Shown piece by piece: positions 59,206 through 64,000 of a stretch of DNA of 64,000 bases. The notes beneath the pieces are model-generated. The model ran no database searches and was not told the origin of the DNA. It saw nothing but the letters and a program-made list of their open reading frames with translations. Each line of letters opens with the position of its first letter. Position 1 is the stretch's first letter. This DNA comes from Atherix ibis. Its lineage: Eukaryota > Arthropoda > Insecta > Diptera > Athericidae. The DNA is taken from the NCBI GenBank assembly GCA_958298945.1, contig OY282610.1, positions 33,735,667 through 33,799,666 on the forward strand, read 5' to 3'. Both the position numbers and the translations under genes were made by a program.

Positions 59206-60506
59206 GGTATTTTAATCATAAGAACCTTTTGCTGAGTCATTTGAGAGTCCAGACTTTCAGATTTGCATTGAACAGATAACTGAGGATTTCTTTAAATGAC
59301 TCAATTTTGGTAGTGCCATGATGAAAAGTTATTATGTATAGTTTGGGCGCCATTTTAGAAAAATTCCTATTTACGGTTTGGGAATACAATTGTCGACTAC
59401 CAGAAATATTTCATCCGTAATGAAAGTGTTTTATTTGAAAATTCATCATCAATTGTGTAGGAGGATAATTTTTTGAATGCAACAATGACTTTTTTTATAA
59501 TTGAAACTACATAATTGATACCAATATTAGTTTACTAGTCAAAACCATCCTCACTTTTCTCATAAAAATTCTATACTCAAACGTACACATATTTATCTTT
59601 TTATGTATGCATGCGTTACAAATTTCATCTTTCAATGCACATATTTTCTCGATTCGATTTTTGCTAGAATAGATTTTTTTTTTAAATAATTATTATTATT
59701 TTTACAATTTATAAATGAAAAATGAGATTTCTTAATTATACGAGTATGTATGTATTTTTGTTTTTTTATGTATAAAAAGAGAATAATTTATTAAATACAA
59801 TATATAAATTCATCTTATTGAATAAGATACATTTCATAATCACATATTTTTATTATGTTTCTTATTCTGTTCATTTTTTCTCTCTCTCTCTCTATCTCGC
59901 TCTGTATTTTCTGATTTCTATTTTATTCTTAATAAGTTTATAAAAATTATGATTTATTTGAAGTTTTATTAATTCTGTATTAGTTAGTAGTCAATTGATA
60001 ATTATAATATTAACTTTTTCTTTTCAATTTGAATAATATTCTTGTATAGCAATAATAATAATAATAATCAATATTATTAATTATATTTGTTGTATAGCAG
60101 TTACTTTTATTCATTTCATATTTTTATAATGTATATTTTTTATTTCCTTGTATTAATAATATATAAATTGTTATTATCAATAATAGGAAGAAGAATAATA
60201 GTGAGAATATAATAAATAATTTTCAATTTTTAATTGTGTATGGATTAATAGTTATTAAATTCACTGAGTAGAAATTATTGTTTTCTGTTCTTATTTTTTA
60301 TTTATTTATGTATTATTTTTTTTCTGCTGAACTAGAAAAGGGTTTTTTTCCCTTTACATTCTGTTTATATTTAATTACTATTATTTTTATTTTTTTATAT
60401 GTATGCATATTAATCGTAATTAAATTCTATTAATTGGATAAACCGTTTAGAATTCAATCGAATTCTTTTCAAAAGTTTATAAATTGAATAAAATTAATTA
60501 CTAATA
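59206..60506. other. AT-rich spacer, nothing recognised
   Basis: Contains a CT-rich run near 59880 and an ATA-rich microsatellite near 60050. No coding signal. Confidence 0.5.
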
Positions 60507-60679
60507 CATCGATCCCCCGATATACACTAAAGATAGTTATCCTTGAAAAATCGTGTAAATTAAGAAAAAAAAAACTGAAATGTGCATAATTCAGTCATTT
60601 ATTTCAACGTGAAGTGTTTTGAAAAAAAAACATAAAAGTAGCAGTCTGTTCTAGACTAGAATGATGTAATAAGATGACA

Positions 60680-61786
60680 GCTGTCAAACAGATATGACGT
60701 TTGAGATAACATTCGGTTAGTATAACGTTTGCCATTTTTTATTATTATAGAATGTTTAAGGGATGATTTTTAAGTGTTTGGTTTTTGAATTTTTGATAAA
60801 TCAATGCTTGCCATTTACGATAAATCAATGCTTGCCATTTAAGATTTAAATATCACCCACGACTCATTTTGAACCACTTTTTCGAGCATCTCAGCTAATA
60901 TCTCGCTAATAACACGTGTAATGTTGTGTTATAAGGCTGCCAGTGACCCTGGTTTATCGGTATAGACGAGTGACTTTACGTAGCCCCGTCAAAAATAGTC
61001 TAGAGGCGGCCAACTCACCGCTCCAAAACGTGAGATAAATTGCTTACCGAACTCATCTCTCAATATGTCCATTGTTTCACATGCCGACCAGATGCAGTTT
61101 TTGCATTTTTGGTATAAAAAAAATTCGAAATCATCGAGCGATAGTGGGCGCCATCGACGGTAACGTTTCGTTCACCATCATCATTAAAGTAGTCCGGACC
61201 CGATGACCAAAGGTGCATTTTTCTGAGTTCAATGGCACTTCTTGTTTTGTCTGTGATTGTTCATCGGACTAAATGCCACAATTTTGTTTATTAACACACC
61301 AAAAAAACGAAATTTCCAATCACCGAAAATTTGACGCTTTGGCTTCAGATCCTTGCGTAAGACCTTCCACATAGTCGAGTAACACAATTCCAATTGCTTT
61401 GAACGGAATTGTGTTACTCGACTATGTGGACGCTTTGGCAGAGCGTTTGGCTTCAGATCGCGGTTTTCACCAATACTGGACGCTACGGCAACAATATTTT
61501 CCTCTGTACGCACTCTGCGCACATGGGTTGGTGGCTTGATGTCTAATAGCATAAAATAATTTTATCACTATAGCTTGAATTGCTTGCTCAATAGGTCGAT
61601 TATGGCGAAGTGCGCGAAATACAATTTTTCACAGATATTAAAATTCAATAATTTGTAAGCATTGTTCAGATTTAAGTCTTTCCATGACGAAATGGCAATG
61701 CTAACTGAGCACTTTTGACTTTAACACATATTATGTGTCACGCATGATCTGTTAAAAATAAAAACATGAGCAAAAAAATCACACGA
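60680..61786 (-). mobile_element. Rosa-type (DD41D) element R3, nested in the Tigger element
   Basis: Inverse ends GGGATGATTTTTAAGTGTTT (about 60771) and the GCAAAAAAATCACACG region (about 61786), plus the 3' subterminal block with GACAGCTGTC from 60681. Minus strand: IKPPTHVRRVRTEENIVAVA then SSIGENRDL near 61500-61460, and QLELCYSTMWKVLRKDLKPK near 61395-61340. The N-terminal reading is interrupted by a perfect 26-bp foldback at 61366-61430. The remainder is shorter than R1 and R2. Confidence 0.82.
61366..61430. repeat. 26-bp perfect foldback, 13-bp spacer
   Basis: Arms 61366-61391 and 61405-61430 are exact reverse complements, followed by GACGCTTTGGCAGAGCGTTT, which repeats a block seen at 61333-61351. 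Confidence 0.95.
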
Positions 61787-61899
61787 TTCTTGATGCGCGC
61801 CTAGTTCGATTTTAGTTATATTAAAAACAATTTCAGATCGTCAAAACTTTATAATGAAATCCGTTATCAACAGTTTTGTTTAGTTTTTGGCCACATCCT

Positions 61900-63235
61900 T
61901 ATAGACCTCCTCATATTGAGTTAAGCATTTATTAATATCTCGCTGGTATTGAATAGCCATTTTGCTCGTTCAACATTCGGGTCATTTTGTAGAAAATTAT
62001 TACCCAATTTTCGCCCTAATTCAAGTCCTTCGCTTCAAACTCCTCTTCATCAGGATCATTTTCACGATCGTTTGTTTCGTTAACCATGTTAACTAAATCA
62101 TACTCATCCTAGTTCTTCACCTGCCATTAGTGGTACAATATCTACCTCAGCTACAACCTCCGAACCTTCTCCTCCCATTGTGTGCACCAACTCCGTCATT
62201 AGAGAATATTTATGCTCCAATGGTAATATAGGATTCTCACCTCTAACTACATCTGGGCATAATTTTTTCCAGCAGGCATTAAGCGTTGATTGTTTATTTT
62301 TACTAAGCATCTATAATCGATGTTTATTTTTACCAACAATCTATAATACCAAGCATTAAAAGTCAAAATTATCCCTTGATCTAACCACTGCAACAAATAA
62401 GTCGTATTTTTGGCTAAAAGTACAACTTGGACATTTTCGTATTGTAAATCTTGCGGATGTCCCTGGTGCAGTATCAATTAAGAGAATGGCTTTAAAGGAC
62501 AACCCCTTTTAACTTATTAAATACCTTTTAACGTTTGGAACAAAAAAGTTATGAAACCATTCTTTATTGATGTTTATTCCTTTAAATGAGGGAGGTGTTT
62601 TTGATTTGTTAATAGGCAATAGTTTCATTATATAATCACCTGAACTGTTGCTGCAGAAAAAAAAACCACGAGAGTGTGAAATAGGTTTATTGCGGCATTT
62701 TTTTTTAATCAGAATATCCCGACTCAACCTGATTAAGAATGTAGGTATTAGCGGGAAATAATTTCAGCAAATTTTGCTGGATATTTTTGTACTGCACCTT
62801 TCAATCCTAGATTATGTAAAGAACGTCTTTGTTTAAATCTTTCGAACCACAGCTTCTTTTACAGACCGTAACTGAAAAAGAAGAAATAGATAGTAACTGA
62901 TTTTCAAATTTTTCATAAATTTTCAAAGCCTTATTTGTAATTGCTTCGGCATCAATTGGAATCCACTTTTGGGTTATGTCTGCTTTTTCCATCTTCCCCA
63001 TTGCAACATCTCTTACGTGTGAAACTGTGCCCATACTCGTACAAGATTCACATTTTCTAATGGAGTCTTCATTTTTCCTTATTGTTCTTATTGCGGCTTT
63101 ATTCATGGAATAAAAATTTAGCAACATACAATATATTACTCATTCTCCATTACGTAGACGATCTAAAACTTTAATTTTACTTCCTAAAGAAATACATTTT
63201 CTTTTCATTTGAATTTCATTAATTTTTTTTGGCAT
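61900..63235 (-). pseudogene. Tigger/jerky-type transposase pseudogene
   Basis: Minus strand in order. ISLGSKIKVLDRLRNGE near 63190 (first helix-turn-helix), AAIRTIRKNEDSIRKCE near 63080, GTVSHVRDVAMGKMEKA and ALKIYEKFENQ near 62920 (CENP-B-like second HTH), LWFERFKQRRSLHNLGLKGA near 62840. A deletion removes the first catalytic Asp region. CSNSSGDYIMKLLPINKSKT and FKGININKEWFHNFFVPNVK follow near 62640-62540 (compare GNASGDxKLKPLLVYxSxxP). Then HPQDLQYENVQVVLLAKNTT and LLQWLDQGIILTFNAWYYR near 62450-62350 (compare LPPNTTSLLQPMDQGVI, third Asp region), and an acidic tail (ENDPDEEEFEAKD) near 62050. Several stops. Related to jerky/CENP-B transposases of the pogo group. Confidence 0.88.
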
Positions 63236-63459
63236 CACATGGAACAGAAAAATTTGATTTTACATACAAAATTGGGAATCCCCATTTTTACATTATAATA
63301 ACCGAATAATTGGAATTTAGAATAGAATGGAATTAACAAATTACTAGAAATAATTTGCCCCAATGTTATCAAGCGAACAGAGTTAATTAAATGCCTGCAG
63401 AATTTTATTTTTTTTAAATACCCCTTCTTTTAAAAACCGTGCAAATCGGGGGATAGGTG

Positions 63460-63687
63460 TAATCGATTTGATTAAATTTATTTATGTTTATATTATTTTC
63501 AAAAAAACTTTTTGTATTTTTTTCTTTGTTTATCTATCTATAAAATTATTAATAAGAAAATACTATTAAATTACTAAAATATTGTATACTTTAAACTTAC
63601 ATATTTAAACACTTACAAAATCACACTCGTATATATATCTATATATATATATACATATATATATGTATTTTTGACTGTGTAGTTGTG

Positions 63688-63736
<49 letters not shown>

Positions 63737-64000
63737 ACAATTTATCATTAATTCACCAACAAAATTTTATACAAAAAGAAAAAGTGAAAAAAGGAAACAC
63801 AAAATATAACGAAAAATTATAGTGCCTGCAGTCTTTGGAAAAGGTTTAATTTTTAGTTGTTTTTTTTTTCCTTATGATTTAAACTTAATAGAAAAATTAT
63901 TTTTCCTTTTTTTTTTAAATAGAAAAAAATAATTATTTTTCTACCCAACACCCTACTTAATTATAAAAACTTTAATTTGATTTAATTTTAAGTTATTACA
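63460..64000. other. AT-rich window end with CA and TA microsatellites
   Basis: A TATA-rich tract at about 63630-63670 and an uninterrupted (CA)n run at about 63691-63734. No gene. Confidence 0.8.

Larger units (their letters stand above)
60507..63459 (-). mobile_element. Tigger/pogo-type element with TIRs, 2.95 kb including a nested insertion
   Basis: The left end reads CATCGATCCCCCGATATACA and the right end, complemented, CACCTATCCCCCGATTTGCA. Both are flanked by TA (60505-60506 and 63460-63461), the target duplication of the Tc1/mariner/pogo superfamily. The CCCCCGAT core is typical of Tigger-like TIRs. The transposase remnant is on the minus strand. A rosa-type element (R3) sits near the 3' side. 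Confidence 0.85.

Noticed and set aside
63691..63734. Regularly spaced repeat, possible CRISPR or satellite
   Set aside because: It is a plain CA dinucleotide run; no spacer structure anywhere in the window.

Overview
This is eukaryotic DNA, almost certainly from a higher fly (Diptera). It is very AT-rich, full of poly-A/T runs and ATT/AAT microsatellites, and carries one recognisable host gene plus a graveyard of DNA transposons and non-LTR retrotransposons typical of insects. The host gene is the 5' coding exon of onecut (HNF6-type CUT-homeobox transcription factor), on the minus strand at the left edge (1-956); its CUT and homeodomain exons lie outside the window. In Drosophila onecut sits on the small fourth chromosome (Muller F). 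A repeat-rich flank would fit an F-element or other heterochromatin-like setting, but that is inference.

Layout. 957-8397: AT-rich 5' flank of onecut with no recognisable gene. 8398-31949: an internally deleted mariner, then two inverted arms (9896-13050 and 23350-25222) that each join a dead Tc1-like element to a dead DD41D 'rosa-type' element. The left arm is interrupted by a nearly intact mariner, and the right arm preserves the exact empty target site. Between the arms lie more rosa-type, Jockey-like and mariner debris. 31950-38293: degraded LINEs (an EN plus RNase H type split by a second copy of the same mariner; an R1-like 3' end duplicated head to tail; an RTE-like endonuclease preceded by a 5S-rRNA-like sequence). 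39849-41280: a Tc1-like element with an intact 335-residue DD34E transposase. 41453-49931: mariner fragment, Jockey RT with two abutting foldbacks, rosa-type copies, a mauritiana-type mariner, and a mellifera-like mariner split by a LINE 3' end. 51187-63459: R1-like LINE 3' end, several rosa-type copies, and a Tigger/pogo element with TIRs and TA target duplication, holding a nested rosa-type copy.

The elements do not form a pathway; what they record is insertion order. The most unusual pattern is a series of near-perfect short foldbacks (arms of about 12-46 bp, spacers of 4-18 bp) inside the decayed transposons at 15.8, 41.9, 42.0, 42.35, 47.9, 48.8, 55.7 and 61.4 kb. Several carry a third, partial copy, the signature of replication or repair template switching, or of amplification/assembly chimeras. 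The second notable item is the 5S-rRNA-like plus B-box-like head on the same strand as, and just upstream of, the RTE endonuclease ORF.
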